Assembly (NCBI RefSeq): GCF_023008545.1 | Contig: NZ_CP095397.1 | Coordinates: 806,001 to 870,000, forward strand | Direction: 5' to 3' | Length of the DNA: 64,000 bases | DNA from: Natribaculum luteum | GTDB taxonomy: Archaea > Halobacteriota > Halobacteria > Halobacteriales > Natrialbaceae | In this document: positions 44,706 to 53,609 of the stretch, piece by piece | Position numbering within the stretch: position 1 is the stretch's first letter | Layout of the letters: the number at the start of each line of letters is the position of its first letter | Position numbers and translations under genes: made by a program | Notes under the pieces: generated by a model | Told to the model about the DNA's origin: nothing | Database searches by the model: none | Seen by the model: the letters and a program-made list of their open reading frames with translations, nothing else

Positions 44706-45236
44706 ATGGTCGAGATAGACTACTCTGCGCTGCCGAAACAGAAGGCGTACCGTATCAACGTCGACGAAGCACCGATAATCGACGAGTCGGGCGACATGGA
44801 CGAGGAGGACGAAGGTGCAGCCGCGATCCGGACACCGGTCCTCACGAACGACAACATCATCACGTGGACGACCGGTCAACCCGGCGACGTCATCCCGTGG
44901 CACACGCACAGCCCGGAGATGTACCAGATCCTGATCAACACCGAAGGGCGCTGCGTCTGGCACTACAAGGACAACGAAGGGAACAAACAGTCCATCGAGG
45001 GTGGACCCGGCGACCTCATCTATCTTCCTGCGGGCGCCGAGAACAAGGTCGAAGTGGTCGGTGACGGGCCACACACCCATATCGGCGTGCTCCGCCGGCC
45101 GCGGGTGCCGCGGATCGAGCAACTCGTCGGGCAGACCGAAGGGGTATACGACCACCGCGAGTTCCCCGCGGCGTTCGTCTACGACGACATGAACGACAAG
45201 GTCGTCCGCATGGACGAAAACGCCGTCTCCGAGTAA
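44706..45236 (+). CDS. Cupin-domain protein 2 (paralogue)
   Basis: 176 residues from ATG 44706, with its own TATATATA about 28 bases upstream. Motif 1 is PGDVIPWHTHSPEMYQILIN, motif 2 is GPGDLIYLPAGAENKVEV, then GPHTHIGVL. Clearly related to cupin 1 over the whole length. Separate promoters suggest differential use rather than an obligate heteromer. Convergent with the ThDP gene. Confidence 0.8.
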   Translation: MVEIDYSALPKQKAYRINVDEAPIIDESGDMDEEDEGAAAIRTPVLTNDNIITWTTGQPGDVIPWHTHSPEMYQILINTEGRCVWHYKDNEGNKQSIEGGPGDLIYLPAGAENKVEVVGDGPHTHIGVLRRPRVPRIEQLVGQTEGVYDHREFPAAFVYDDMNDKVVRMDENAVSE

Positions 45237-45407
45237 CCCGAAACAGACGCTGTCCACTGTCAACCTGTTCTGACTGACGCCGGTGGCGGGACCGCACAGA
45301 TGTTCCCGCCGCCGTCTCACATCCACACTCTGTGGTATGTTGCGACACCGGGTCGAGCGTGAGCGCGGGCACTGAGCGCTCAGTGCCCCGAAAGTGAGCC
45401 CGGATGA

Positions 45408-47108
45408 TCACTCGTGGAGGCCGCCACTCATCGTCCGGTAGAAGGAGGACTGCAGTCCGTCGTCGCCGAAGACGTCGTGCTCGCCCTCGATGCGGACGTC
45501 CAGCACGGTCGCAACGTCGCTAGCCAGGGCGTCTTCCAGCGCCGGTTCGAGAGCGGACGGCTCCGTGATCGAGACGCCGTTCGCGCCGAAGGACTCGACA
45601 GTCTCGGCGTACTCGATCCGGTCGAACCGGACGCCGTGAATGCTGCCCCGGTGGGTCTCGAAGTCACGAACCGAGCCTAGCGACGCGTCGTTGAGCACGA
45701 GGAACGTCGGCGCGACGTCCAGTTCGACAGCGGTCTCGACGGCGGTCATCGTCATCGCGAACCCGCCGTCACCGGAAACGCTCACGACGTCGTTTTCAGT
45801 GGTCAACGCCAGCGCAACCGCCGCCGGCGAGGACCAGCCCATGACGCCGAGTCCACCCGGGCCGAAGAAGGTCCGCGGCGACGTCGACGCGAAGTAGTTG
45901 AACAGCCACATCCGGTTGTTACCGGCGTCGGAGCAGACGTACGTTTCCTCGCCGACGACCGATTCGAGGGCTTTGATTGCGGTCGTCGGGACGAGTTCTT
46001 CCGCGTTGTCAGCGTCCGGTTCGAACGACGCCTTTGCCTCCGTCGCACGCTTGCTGGCGCCGTCATCTGTCCGTTCTCCCCGGGCAACGAGCTCGCGAAG
46101 GGACTCGGCAGCGTCCCCGATCAGCCCGACGTCGGCAGGGTAGACCCACCCCGCATTCCGGGAGTCGATGTCCGCGTGGATGATCGTCTGCTCCTCCGGG
46201 CGGATGAACGAAGGCGCACCCCAGTTGACGTCGTTGGGGTTCAGGCGACAACCGACGACCAAGAGTACGTCCGCATCGCTGACGAGCTGGTTCGCCCCCT
46301 CCTGGCCGAATGCACCAATGACGCCGCCGGCAAGGTCGTGCGTCTCCGCGATGGTCGACTTCCCGAGAAACGACGTCGTCACGACGCAGTCGTAAGCCTC
46401 TGCGACGGCCGCAAGCTCCTCATGTGCACCGCTCGCGTGCACGCCGTTGCCCGCGATAATGACTGGTCGATCGGCGGTTTCGAGCGCCGACACGGCGGCG
46501 TCGAGGTCTTCCTCGAGCGGGCGCGACCGCCAGTTCCGCGTTTGACTTGCCGGGTCCCACAGCTGCGGAATCGAATCCTCCGGCAGATCGGCGCTCACGG
46601 CGGAGCCGTCGAGTATCACCGCCGTTGGCCCCGGGCGCCCGGCGGTCGCGTGTTTGTACGCGAGCTGGGTACACCGGATCGCGTCGGGCCCGGAGTTCGC
46701 GTACCACCACTCCTTTGTGAACGAATCGAAGATCTTTGGCAGGGACATCCCGCCGTAGTCACCCCGCGACTGCTGGTAGGGGGACAGCGGCGCGTAGTCA
46801 CCGCGCTCCGACGCATCCGTGATTATCAGGAGTGGCGAGGAGCCGAAGTGCGCCTCCATCGCTCCCTGGGCACCGGTCGAACCGATCCACGGCCCCTGGC
46901 CAGTCAGGACAGCCGGCTTTCCGTGGACGCGTCCGTACGCCTCCGCCATGAAACTCGCCTCGCGCTCGTCTCGCGCCCGAATGAATGTGATCTCGGAGGA
47001 GGAAAGCTCCTCGATGAACTCGATGACTCGCCCGCCGGGGAATCCGAACGCGTACTCGATCCCCATTTTCTCGAGGTCCGATACGAGCTGCTCGATAACG
47101 TCGCTCAT
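45408..47108 (-). CDS. ThDP-dependent enzyme, acetolactate synthase-like
   Basis: 566 residues. The activating Glu is in ARDEREASFMAEAYGR; central FAD/nucleotide-type domain; ThDP motif GDGGFAMTMTAVETAV followed by LNDASLGSV. Not closely similar to the other ThDP enzyme in the window (16828-18489). No small regulatory subunit is nearby, so it is more likely a catabolic 2-keto acid decarboxylase, sulfo- or hydroxyacyl-type lyase than a biosynthetic enzyme. It is downstream of, and in line with, a TatD-like hydrolase gene. Confidence 0.82.
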   Translation of the reverse strand: MSDVIEQLVSDLEKMGIEYAFGFPGGRVIEFIEELSSSEITFIRARDEREASFMAEAYGRVHGKPAVLTGQGPWIGSTGAQGAMEAHFGSSPLLIITDASERGDYAPLSPYQQSRGDYGGMSLPKIFDSFTKEWWYANSGPDAIRCTQLAYKHATAGRPGPTAVILDGSAVSADLPEDSIPQLWDPASQTRNWRSRPLEEDLDAAVSALETADRPVIIAGNGVHASGAHEELAAVAEAYDCVVTTSFLGKSTIAETHDLAGGVIGAFGQEGANQLVSDADVLLVVGCRLNPNDVNWGAPSFIRPEEQTIIHADIDSRNAGWVYPADVGLIGDAAESLRELVARGERTDDGASKRATEAKASFEPDADNAEELVPTTAIKALESVVGEETYVCSDAGNNRMWLFNYFASTSPRTFFGPGGLGVMGWSSPAAVALALTTENDVVSVSGDGGFAMTMTAVETAVELDVAPTFLVLNDASLGSVRDFETHRGSIHGVRFDRIEYAETVESFGANGVSITEPSALEPALEDALASDVATVLDVRIEGEHDVFGDDGLQSSFYRTMSGGLHE

Positions 47109-47315
47109 CGTTCATTCCCCCCGGTCTGGTCCCATGAACGGGCGGAATGTTCGCGGCGTACAGGCGGTGCTACCGTCGGCTGCTTGTCGAAACTCGGAGT
47201 CGTCATTTACCGTGTGTTCACATGACAAAGGGGGTAGAAAACTGTTTCGGCAATGGCCTCGACGGCGCGAGATCGTAGACGCGCTCGAAGGCACGTTCGC
47301 AACCGGGACGCCGCG

Positions 47316-48251
47316 TCAGAGATCGAGCAGGTCCCGGGGATTCTCGTAGACGACGTTCCGGATGTCGGCACGAGAGACTCCAAGCCGCCGAAGGTCCAGA
47401 ATGAGGCGCTTCATCGTGTAGGGGTCGTGTTTCATCGCCCCGAGCATGTCGGTGTCGACGAGAATCCGCTCGGAGCCGTACTCCTCGATGACGGTGGCGA
47501 CGAGGTCGGCGTTGACACCTCTGAACCAGGGGGAGCCGATGCTGAATCCGAGATAACAGTCGGTCGTTTCGAGGACGTCCGCAACGATCGTCTCGTCGGC
47601 GTGGTCGATGAGCACGCGCTCTTCGGGGATGCCGACATCGTCGACGAGTTCGAGGTCGATCCCGAGCGCCGCGCGCTTTGCGGTCTCGGGCTCGAAGTGC
47701 GCCGCCGGGAAGTCCGCGTCGAGTTCCTCGTAGTAGTCTGTGTACTGATCGCTAACGGTGTCTTTCCCACCCGGCGTGTGAACGATGACGGGGAGTCCGG
47801 CCTCGTCGGCGATGCTGAACTGCTCTCTGACGACCGCGCGCTGTTCGTCCAGGTCCCACTGGTGGGTGTGCTGGGAGGAGTCGATCCCGATCTCGCCGAC
47901 GGCGACGACGGCGTCGAGATCACAGTAATCAGGGAGGTGAGCGAGCGCCGACTCCGGGTCGGTGACTCTCGACCAGGTGTGGATACCGATCGCGACGTAC
48001 TGCTCGTAGAAGTGCGCGTCGTCGAACCGGGCCGCCCGGCGGATCGCGTCGTCCCAGAGGAATCGGACGTCCTCGGCAGAGACGGGACGGTACGGCGACC
48101 AATAGTAACTTGCGCCGATCATCACCGTCGCACGACACCCACTGATGTCGAACGCCTCTCGCTCGTTCCAGGTGAGTGACTGCGTGTGCTGGTGGACGTC
48201 GATCCAGGGCATTGTCGTACTCAAGGACTCCGAGTCAGTCGGTTCAGACAT
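47316..48251 (-). CDS. TatD-like metal-dependent hydrolase
   Basis: About 311 residues from MSEPTDSES (an ATG at 48296 would add 15). Amidohydrolase-fold metal residues in order: HxH in WIDVHQHTQ, Glu in VAVGEIGID, His in PVIVHTPGG, His in RVLIDHAD, and Asp in ILVDTDML. The TatD family includes nucleases and hydrolases; with catabolic neighbours a hydrolase or lactonase role is as likely. Divergent from the ABC transporter binding protein. Confidence 0.8.
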   Translation of the reverse strand: MSEPTDSESLSTTMPWIDVHQHTQSLTWNEREAFDISGCRATVMIGASYYWSPYRPVSAEDVRFLWDDAIRRAARFDDAHFYEQYVAIGIHTWSRVTDPESALAHLPDYCDLDAVVAVGEIGIDSSQHTHQWDLDEQRAVVREQFSIADEAGLPVIVHTPGGKDTVSDQYTDYYEELDADFPAAHFEPETAKRAALGIDLELVDDVGIPEERVLIDHADETIVADVLETTDCYLGFSIGSPWFRGVNADLVATVIEEYGSERILVDTDMLGAMKHDPYTMKRLILDLRRLGVSRADIRNVVYENPRDLLDL

Positions 48252-48437
48252 CGGATAAACGCCGATAGGCTCCTTCGTCGGCAGGTGGTCGTCCATGTGG
48301 AATAGAACTCGACACTCGCATTTAATGTTACCCCGGACTGGCAGGGCACCGGAATTCAACGGCGACGCGAGCCGCGATTGGTCTGGGCGCATCGGATACC
48401 CAGTTGTATTACTGACTTTGTCGAAATGACCAAAAGA

Positions 48438-48447
48438 AATTTATAAT
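48438..48447 (+). promoter_or_regulatory. TATA box of the binding-protein gene
   Basis: AAATTTATAA about 21-30 bases before ATG 48468, preceded by an A-rich BRE-like stretch. Confidence 0.55.
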
Positions 48448-48467
48448 ATGGTAGTAATTGTCACGCT

Positions 48468-50084
48468 ATGGTACAACAGGCAACGGATCGGCGGTCGCTG
48501 CTCAAGTACGGTGGACTTGTCGGATCAGTCATGATTGCCGGCTGTCTCGGTGGCGACGACGACGACACCGGAGGCGGTCAAGAGACGTTCTACTACACCT
48601 CCGAGGCGACGCTCGAGACGCTCGATCCCCGAGATATCACCCAGACGACGGGACACGCCTGGAAGTTCCTGGCGTACAATTCACTCCTGAAAGTCGCGTG
48701 GGACGCCGAGGAAGAGCAGGAGTTCATCACGGGCGACCTCGCGGAGGACTGGGAGTGGCTCGAAGAGGACGATGAGACGCTCGTCCAGTTCCAGATCCGC
48801 GACGGGATCGAGTTCCAGAATGGGGACACCGTGAATGCGCAACTCCTCGCAGACGAGGTCAACTACTGGCTTGACCCCGACACCGAGTCAGCTCAGGGTC
48901 AGCAGACGTTCATCGCCGGCGGCCTGGAGCGCGCGTCGGTCGACAACGACATGACGTTGAACTTCCATCTCGAGGACACCTGGGCGCCGCTCGAGGAGTA
49001 TGTCGCGTACTACATGCCGCTCGCGAACCCCAACGTGCGGGAGGAAGTCGGCCCCGACAGCTTCGGAACGGAGGGGCACCCCGGCGGCAGTGGACCGTAC
49101 GAGATCGTCGAATGGAGCGAAGGCGACCAGCTGGTCCTCGAACGGTACGACAACTACCACGAGGAGGGGCTTCCCAACTTCGAGCGCGTCGAGGTTGATA
49201 TCCTCCCCGAGGCGAGTACGCGGTCGGCCCGCCTCGAGACCGGTGAGCTTCACCTCGACCCGTTCATCAACGCGGCGACGCTGGTCGACTTCGAGAACAA
49301 CGACGATGTCGTGACCGACACCCGCGCGTCGCCGATGTTCCTGTTCTCGGCGCTGAACCACACCGTCGAGCCGCTGGGCGACAGCCGCGTGCGGCGTGCC
49401 CTCCGGAAGGCCGTCGACGCAGAAGCGCTCATTCAGACGGCATACGAAGGATTCGGGACGCCGACGTCGACCGTCGGGCGACCGGGTTCGTGGTATTACT
49501 ACGAGGATATCGACCAGAGGAACCGCTACGACCCGGAGGACGCCCAGCAGCTCCTCGAAGAGGCCGGCTACGGCGACGGGTTCGAGCTCACGATGCACGC
49601 CGCGACGCTCGAAACCTACGAGACGATGGCCCAGGTCGTTCAAACGATGTGGAGCGAAATCGGCGTCGATCTCTCGCTGCAGAGCAGCGAGTACTCCGCC
49701 ATGTACGGTGACATCGCGGAGGGGAACTTCACCTCGAACATCGGCGAGTACCGCAACGACGACGACCCGGACAACATGGCCTGGCAGTCGATTCACGAGA
49801 ACGGTCGGTGGGCCAACTTCAGCATGGCCTGGGAGGAACAGGATCCAGAGTCGTACAACGCCTACATCGAGAGCATGATCGAGGGCCGGTCCGTCGCCGA
49901 CCCCGAGCAACGCCGCGAGAACTACCGCGAGGCGTACGAAATCTTCGCCGAGGAGATGCCGATGCTGGTGTTCGGCGTCGTCGACAGCATGATGGCCTAC
50001 CGCGCGGAACTCGACAACGTCTGGCATCACCCGCGCGCCCAGAACCCCGGCGAGGCCCTCCGGGAAATCAGCTGGCAGGGATAG
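48468..50084 (+). CDS. ABC transporter substrate-binding protein, family 5 (peptide/opine/nickel type)
   Basis: 538 residues. Twin-arginine signal R8-R9-S-L-L-K, hydrophobic stretch and lipobox ending in C26 (IAGCLGG), so it is an exported, membrane-anchored lipoprotein. It has an Asp/Gly linker, then the family-5 fold (ETLDPRDITQTTGHAWKFLAYNSLL, later FEFQNGDTVNA-type strand and SRVRRALRKAVDAEALI). It binds a peptide- or opine-like ligand for the DppDFBC-like importer at 55231-59239. Divergent from the TatD-like gene. Confidence 0.88.
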   Translation: MVQQATDRRSLLKYGGLVGSVMIAGCLGGDDDDTGGGQETFYYTSEATLETLDPRDITQTTGHAWKFLAYNSLLKVAWDAEEEQEFITGDLAEDWEWLEEDDETLVQFQIRDGIEFQNGDTVNAQLLADEVNYWLDPDTESAQGQQTFIAGGLERASVDNDMTLNFHLEDTWAPLEEYVAYYMPLANPNVREEVGPDSFGTEGHPGGSGPYEIVEWSEGDQLVLERYDNYHEEGLPNFERVEVDILPEASTRSARLETGELHLDPFINAATLVDFENNDDVVTDTRASPMFLFSALNHTVEPLGDSRVRRALRKAVDAEALIQTAYEGFGTPTSTVGRPGSWYYYEDIDQRNRYDPEDAQQLLEEAGYGDGFELTMHAATLETYETMAQVVQTMWSEIGVDLSLQSSEYSAMYGDIAEGNFTSNIGEYRNDDDPDNMAWQSIHENGRWANFSMAWEEQDPESYNAYIESMIEGRSVADPEQRRENYREAYEIFAEEMPMLVFGVVDSMMAYRAELDNVWHHPRAQNPGEALREISWQG

Positions 50085-50119
50085 ACGACCGGACGAGCCG
50101 TCGCCGTCTGTCGGTGGAA

Positions 50120-50127
50120 TTTTTATA
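50120..50127 (+). promoter_or_regulatory. TATA box of the ornithine cyclodeaminase-like gene
   Basis: TTTTTATA, about 23-30 bases before ATG 50150. Confidence 0.5.
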
Positions 50128-50149
50128 GTTCCGGCATGTCTGCCGTGGT

Positions 50150-51145
50150 ATGGCTCCAACTGAAGCGACGCCACTGTTTCTCGCGGGAGACGACATCGCC
50201 GAGTTTCTCGACCCCGAACGCTGCATCGAGGCCACGACCGACGCGTTTGAGGACAGGGGTAGGGGCGGCGACGCGGCACCCCGGCTCTCGCTCCGGCGGG
50301 ACGACCCCGTCGGGAAGCTGGATAGCTACTTCGCGCTCCTCCCGCGGGAGGGCGTGATGGGGGGGTACGTGTACGCCGCTGGGTTCACCTCTGGCGGTCC
50401 CTGGTTTCTCACCCCGCTGTTCGACGCCGAGAGCGGAAAGCCACTCGCGCTGATCGACGGCGCGGCGATGAATCCGCCCAAGACTGCCGCTGCCGGCGCG
50501 GTCGGCATCGACGCGCTCGCCCGCGAAGACGCGGCCACGCTCGCGCTGTTCGGCTCCGGCGGGCAGGCGGCCGCACAGCTGAGGGCTGCCGCGCACGTCC
50601 GGGAACTCGACGCGGTAAACGTGTACTCGCCGACGCCCGAGAACCGCACTGCGTTCGCGTCGGAGTTCGACGAGGCGCTGGACGCCGCTGTCGAGGCCGT
50701 CGACTCGCCCGCGGCGGCGCTGGACGCGGCCGACATCGTCATCACCGCGACGCATTCGCCCGAGCCCGTCTTCGACGGGGAGCTGCTGGAACCGGGGACC
50801 CATGTTACCGCGATGGGCCAGTACTCGCCGTACAGTCGGGAACTCGACGCCGAGACCATCGCTCGCGCACGGTACGTGCCCGACCTACGCGCCCGGGCGT
50901 TCCAAGACGCCGGCTCGTTTCTCGCCGCAAAGGACGCAGGCATCGTCACCGACGCGCACGTCCACGCAGAACTGGGCGAGGTCGTCGCCGGGAAGGTCCC
51001 AGGCAGGACAGACTCCGAGCAGATCACCGTCTTCGACAGCGGCGGAACGGGTATCGAGACTGTCGCCGTCGCGAACATGTTGTACCAGCACGCTGAGGAG
51101 GCCGGAGCGGGTCAGCAGCTCTCGTTCGACCCGCTCACCTACTGA
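50150..51145 (+). CDS. Ornithine cyclodeaminase/mu-crystallin family protein
   Basis: 331 residues. NAD(P)-binding GSGGQAAAQLRA near 133, preceded by the family block NPPKTAAAGAVGIDALAR, then DIVITATHSPEPVF and HVTAMGQYSPYSRELD. The family includes ornithine cyclodeaminase, ketimine reductases and alanine dehydrogenase. Next to a peptide/opine transporter, a role in amino-acid or N-alkylated amino-acid metabolism is plausible. Confidence 0.85.
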   Translation: MAPTEATPLFLAGDDIAEFLDPERCIEATTDAFEDRGRGGDAAPRLSLRRDDPVGKLDSYFALLPREGVMGGYVYAAGFTSGGPWFLTPLFDAESGKPLALIDGAAMNPPKTAAAGAVGIDALAREDAATLALFGSGGQAAAQLRAAAHVRELDAVNVYSPTPENRTAFASEFDEALDAAVEAVDSPAAALDAADIVITATHSPEPVFDGELLEPGTHVTAMGQYSPYSRELDAETIARARYVPDLRARAFQDAGSFLAAKDAGIVTDAHVHAELGEVVAGKVPGRTDSEQITVFDSGGTGIETVAVANMLYQHAEEAGAGQQLSFDPLTY

Positions 51146-51191
51146 CGACCACGCCAACACTGCTCGAAGCAGGGTTGGGCCCCCGTCGCTG

Positions 51192-52397
51192 TCACCACGC
51201 CGCTTCGAGAATCTCGACGAAGTCGGCAGCCGTCGGCTGAAACCCGGCCGGACCGTTCTGCAGCCCGACGTCCTGCGTGATCGCGTTCGCGACTTCGGGG
51301 ATGGCGTCCCGTTCGAGCCCTTCGATAGGTTCGAGGCTAACGGGCAGATTAAGCGCATCGCGGATAGCCTCGACGCGCTCGACGACGGCAGCGGCCGGAT
51401 CTGTAGCGCCGGTAGCGCCGAACGCTCTAGCGATTGGTCGCACATCGATGACGTCGCGCGAAAGAAGGTGCCGGAGGACGTGAGGGGCGACGACCGCGTG
51501 GACGGCGCCCTGCTGGATCGGGTACTGTCGCGAGATGATGTGACCGAATGCGTGGATGACATTATACTTGTTGGCGTTTGCGACCGGGTCGATCAGTCCG
51601 TAGGATGCCAGGTACACGCCGACGGCGGCCGCTCCCAGGGTTTCGTGGTTGGCGTCGACGAGTTGCGGCAGTGCGTCGTCGAGAATGCGCAGCCCGTGAA
51701 TCGCGACGGCATCAGTGAGCGGGTTCGCGTGCCTGGAGTACAGCATCTCGATCCCGTGGTCCATCCCATTCATTGCCGAGGCGGTGCGGATGCGAGCCGG
51801 GGTCGTCGCGAGCAGCTCTGGATCGTAAAACAGCGCCTGGGGAACGACCTTCGGGTCGTAGATCGGTCCCTCCCGGACGGATCCGTCGGTCCCGGGATAA
51901 TTTACGCCCGCGGCGCTGGTCAGTTCGGCACCTGAGTACGTCGTCGGGACCGCGAACACCGGGGGTTTCGGTTCGTCGAGTGCGGGAAACTTGACCGCCC
52001 CGTCCGCACCGACGCGCGCGTGAAAGGACTGTGGCTCGCCATCTTCGGCAGCGACGACGCTCATCGCCCGTGCCACGTCCATGCTGCTGCCGCCGCCTAT
52101 TGCGACGAGCCCGTCGGCATCCAGTTCCGTCATTTGCTCGACCCCCGCTAACACGGTGTCGATCGACTTCTCCGGCGTCGTCTCCGCGAAGATGCCCGCG
52201 AGACGGTCGCCGGCGCCTTTGACGACGGGATCGATCACCGCGGGCGTCTTCCCGACCGTCGTCCCAGTGACGACTAGCGCCTGCTCGACGCCCGCCCGAG
52301 CGAGAACGTCCGCGATAGTATCGACGCAACCGGCGCCGTACCGAACGGTGCTCGGGCCGTACGCGTACTCGAACTCTTTGGGAACAAGCATCCTCAT
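51192..52397 (-). CDS. Iron-containing alcohol dehydrogenase, maleylacetate reductase-like
   Basis: 401 residues. Nucleotide site VAIGGGSSMDVARAMS; VPTTYSGAELTSAAGV is typical of maleylacetate reductases; metal His residues lie in MDHGIEMLYSRHANP and NVIHAFGHIISRQ. It would reduce maleylacetate or a related keto acid, or oxidise an alcohol. Transcribed alone, opposite to its neighbours. TATA-like TATTTATAT at 52419-52427 is 22 bases before the start. Confidence 0.85.
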   Translation of the reverse strand: MRMLVPKEFEYAYGPSTVRYGAGCVDTIADVLARAGVEQALVVTGTTVGKTPAVIDPVVKGAGDRLAGIFAETTPEKSIDTVLAGVEQMTELDADGLVAIGGGSSMDVARAMSVVAAEDGEPQSFHARVGADGAVKFPALDEPKPPVFAVPTTYSGAELTSAAGVNYPGTDGSVREGPIYDPKVVPQALFYDPELLATTPARIRTASAMNGMDHGIEMLYSRHANPLTDAVAIHGLRILDDALPQLVDANHETLGAAAVGVYLASYGLIDPVANANKYNVIHAFGHIISRQYPIQQGAVHAVVAPHVLRHLLSRDVIDVRPIARAFGATGATDPAAAVVERVEAIRDALNLPVSLEPIEGLERDAIPEVANAITQDVGLQNGPAGFQPTAADFVEILEAAW

Positions 52398-52513
52398 GTA
52401 CCAAAGACGAGCAGGAAGTATTTATATTCTGTCGGGGAGAGGTGACATCGAAGAGCTCGGGTACGGGTTCGTGTGCCCCCGTCGAGTCCCACGGTGGAAA
52501 CACTCAGTGTGAA

Positions 52514-52521
52514 TTTTTTTA
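52514..52521 (+). promoter_or_regulatory. TATA-like box of the quinone-reductase-like gene
   Basis: TTTTTTTA, about 24-31 bases before ATG 52545. Confidence 0.4.
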
Positions 52522-52544
52522 TCCCCCCTTGACGAACGGTATCT

Positions 52545-53519
52545 ATGGACGCGGTCAGGTACTACGAGTTCGGAGACGAATCGGAGATGACGCTCGAAAC
52601 CGTCGAGCGGCCGGAACCCGGCGATGGCGAGGTGCTGGTCGAGATCGAAGCGATCGGGGTGAACCCGGTCGACGCGAAACTCCGCGAGGGGGCGTTACCG
52701 CAGAAACAGTCCTTGCCACAGACGATGGGGACCGACCTGGCTGGGCGCGTCGTCCGCGTCGACCAGGACGTCGACGCGTTCGATCCCGACGACAGGGTGT
52801 ACGGCACGGGGTTCGGCTGGAACGACCCCGGGACGTACGCCGAATTCGCGGCCGTCCCAGCTGACCGGTTGGCGGAGATTCCGGATGGAGTCACGTTTGC
52901 CGACGCGGCGGCGGCATCACTCGTCGGTGCGACTGCTTGGCAGGCGCTCGTCGACCAGGGCGACATCACCGTCGGGGACACCTGTCTGATTCACGGAGGG
53001 ACCGGCGGCGTCGGACACATCGCCGTCCAGCTCGCGGTTGCCGCAGGCTGTCGCGTGGTCGCGACGGCCAGAGCCGGGGAGCCGATCGACACCGTCGAGC
53101 GACTTGGTGCCGTCGGCGTCGACTACCGATCCGACAACCTGGCCGAAGACCTTCAGGACGCGCTCGACGGACAGATCGCCGACGTCATTCTGGAGACGCA
53201 CGCACACGCAAACCTGGCTGCAGACGTCCACGTCGCCGGACGCGGAAGCACGGTCGCCATCATCGGAACTGGTGACCCCGTCGTGCTGTCGCCAACGGAG
53301 GCGCTCGACGCGATGCTCAACCGCGTCGATCTTCGCTTCTCGTCGATCATGTCCTCACCCGAGATCCACCAGCAGGCGCTTTCCCGCCTCGCGAAGCTTC
53401 TGAACACTGGCGACGTGAATCCGATCATCGCGGAAACGTACCCGCTCGAGGATGCGGGGGCCGCGCTCGTTCACGCACAGACCGCAAACAACGTCGGAAA
53501 AGTCGTCATCGATGTATAG
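52545..53519 (+). CDS. Medium-chain dehydrogenase/NADPH:quinone reductase-like
   Basis: 324 residues of the MDR superfamily. Catalytic-domain text GVNPVDAKLREG and GTDLAGRVVRV; Rossmann motif HGGTGGVGHIAVQLA near 150; no zinc cysteines, which places it with quinone oxidoreductases (QOR) rather than zinc alcohol dehydrogenases. C-terminal KVVIDV ending is standard. Reduces a quinone or enone; here possibly a ring-derived intermediate. Confidence 0.86.
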   Translation: MDAVRYYEFGDESEMTLETVERPEPGDGEVLVEIEAIGVNPVDAKLREGALPQKQSLPQTMGTDLAGRVVRVDQDVDAFDPDDRVYGTGFGWNDPGTYAEFAAVPADRLAEIPDGVTFADAAAASLVGATAWQALVDQGDITVGDTCLIHGGTGGVGHIAVQLAVAAGCRVVATARAGEPIDTVERLGAVGVDYRSDNLAEDLQDALDGQIADVILETHAHANLAADVHVAGRGSTVAIIGTGDPVVLSPTEALDAMLNRVDLRFSSIMSSPEIHQQALSRLAKLLNTGDVNPIIAETYPLEDAGAALVHAQTANNVGKVVIDV

Positions 53520-53574
53520 CCGGCACCGCCGTCCCGCCGAGCTGAGGCGACGGACATCGCTACCCCTGGGGGCG

Positions 53575-53585
53575 AAATATATAAG
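53575..53585 (+). promoter_or_regulatory. TATA box of the second AMP ligase gene
   Basis: AAATATATAAG, about 25-35 bases before ATG 53610. Confidence 0.5.
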
Positions 53586-53609
53586 TTCTCTGAGAACCCC
53601 GGTGGAAAT

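Noticed and set aside
47253-48179. 308-codon frame opposite the TatD-like hydrolase
   Set aside because: Antisense shadow; metal-binding residues are on the minus strand in the correct order.
48888-50279. 463-codon minus frame opposite the binding protein
   Set aside because: Arg/Val-rich shadow; the plus strand has the signal peptide, lipobox and family-5 fold.
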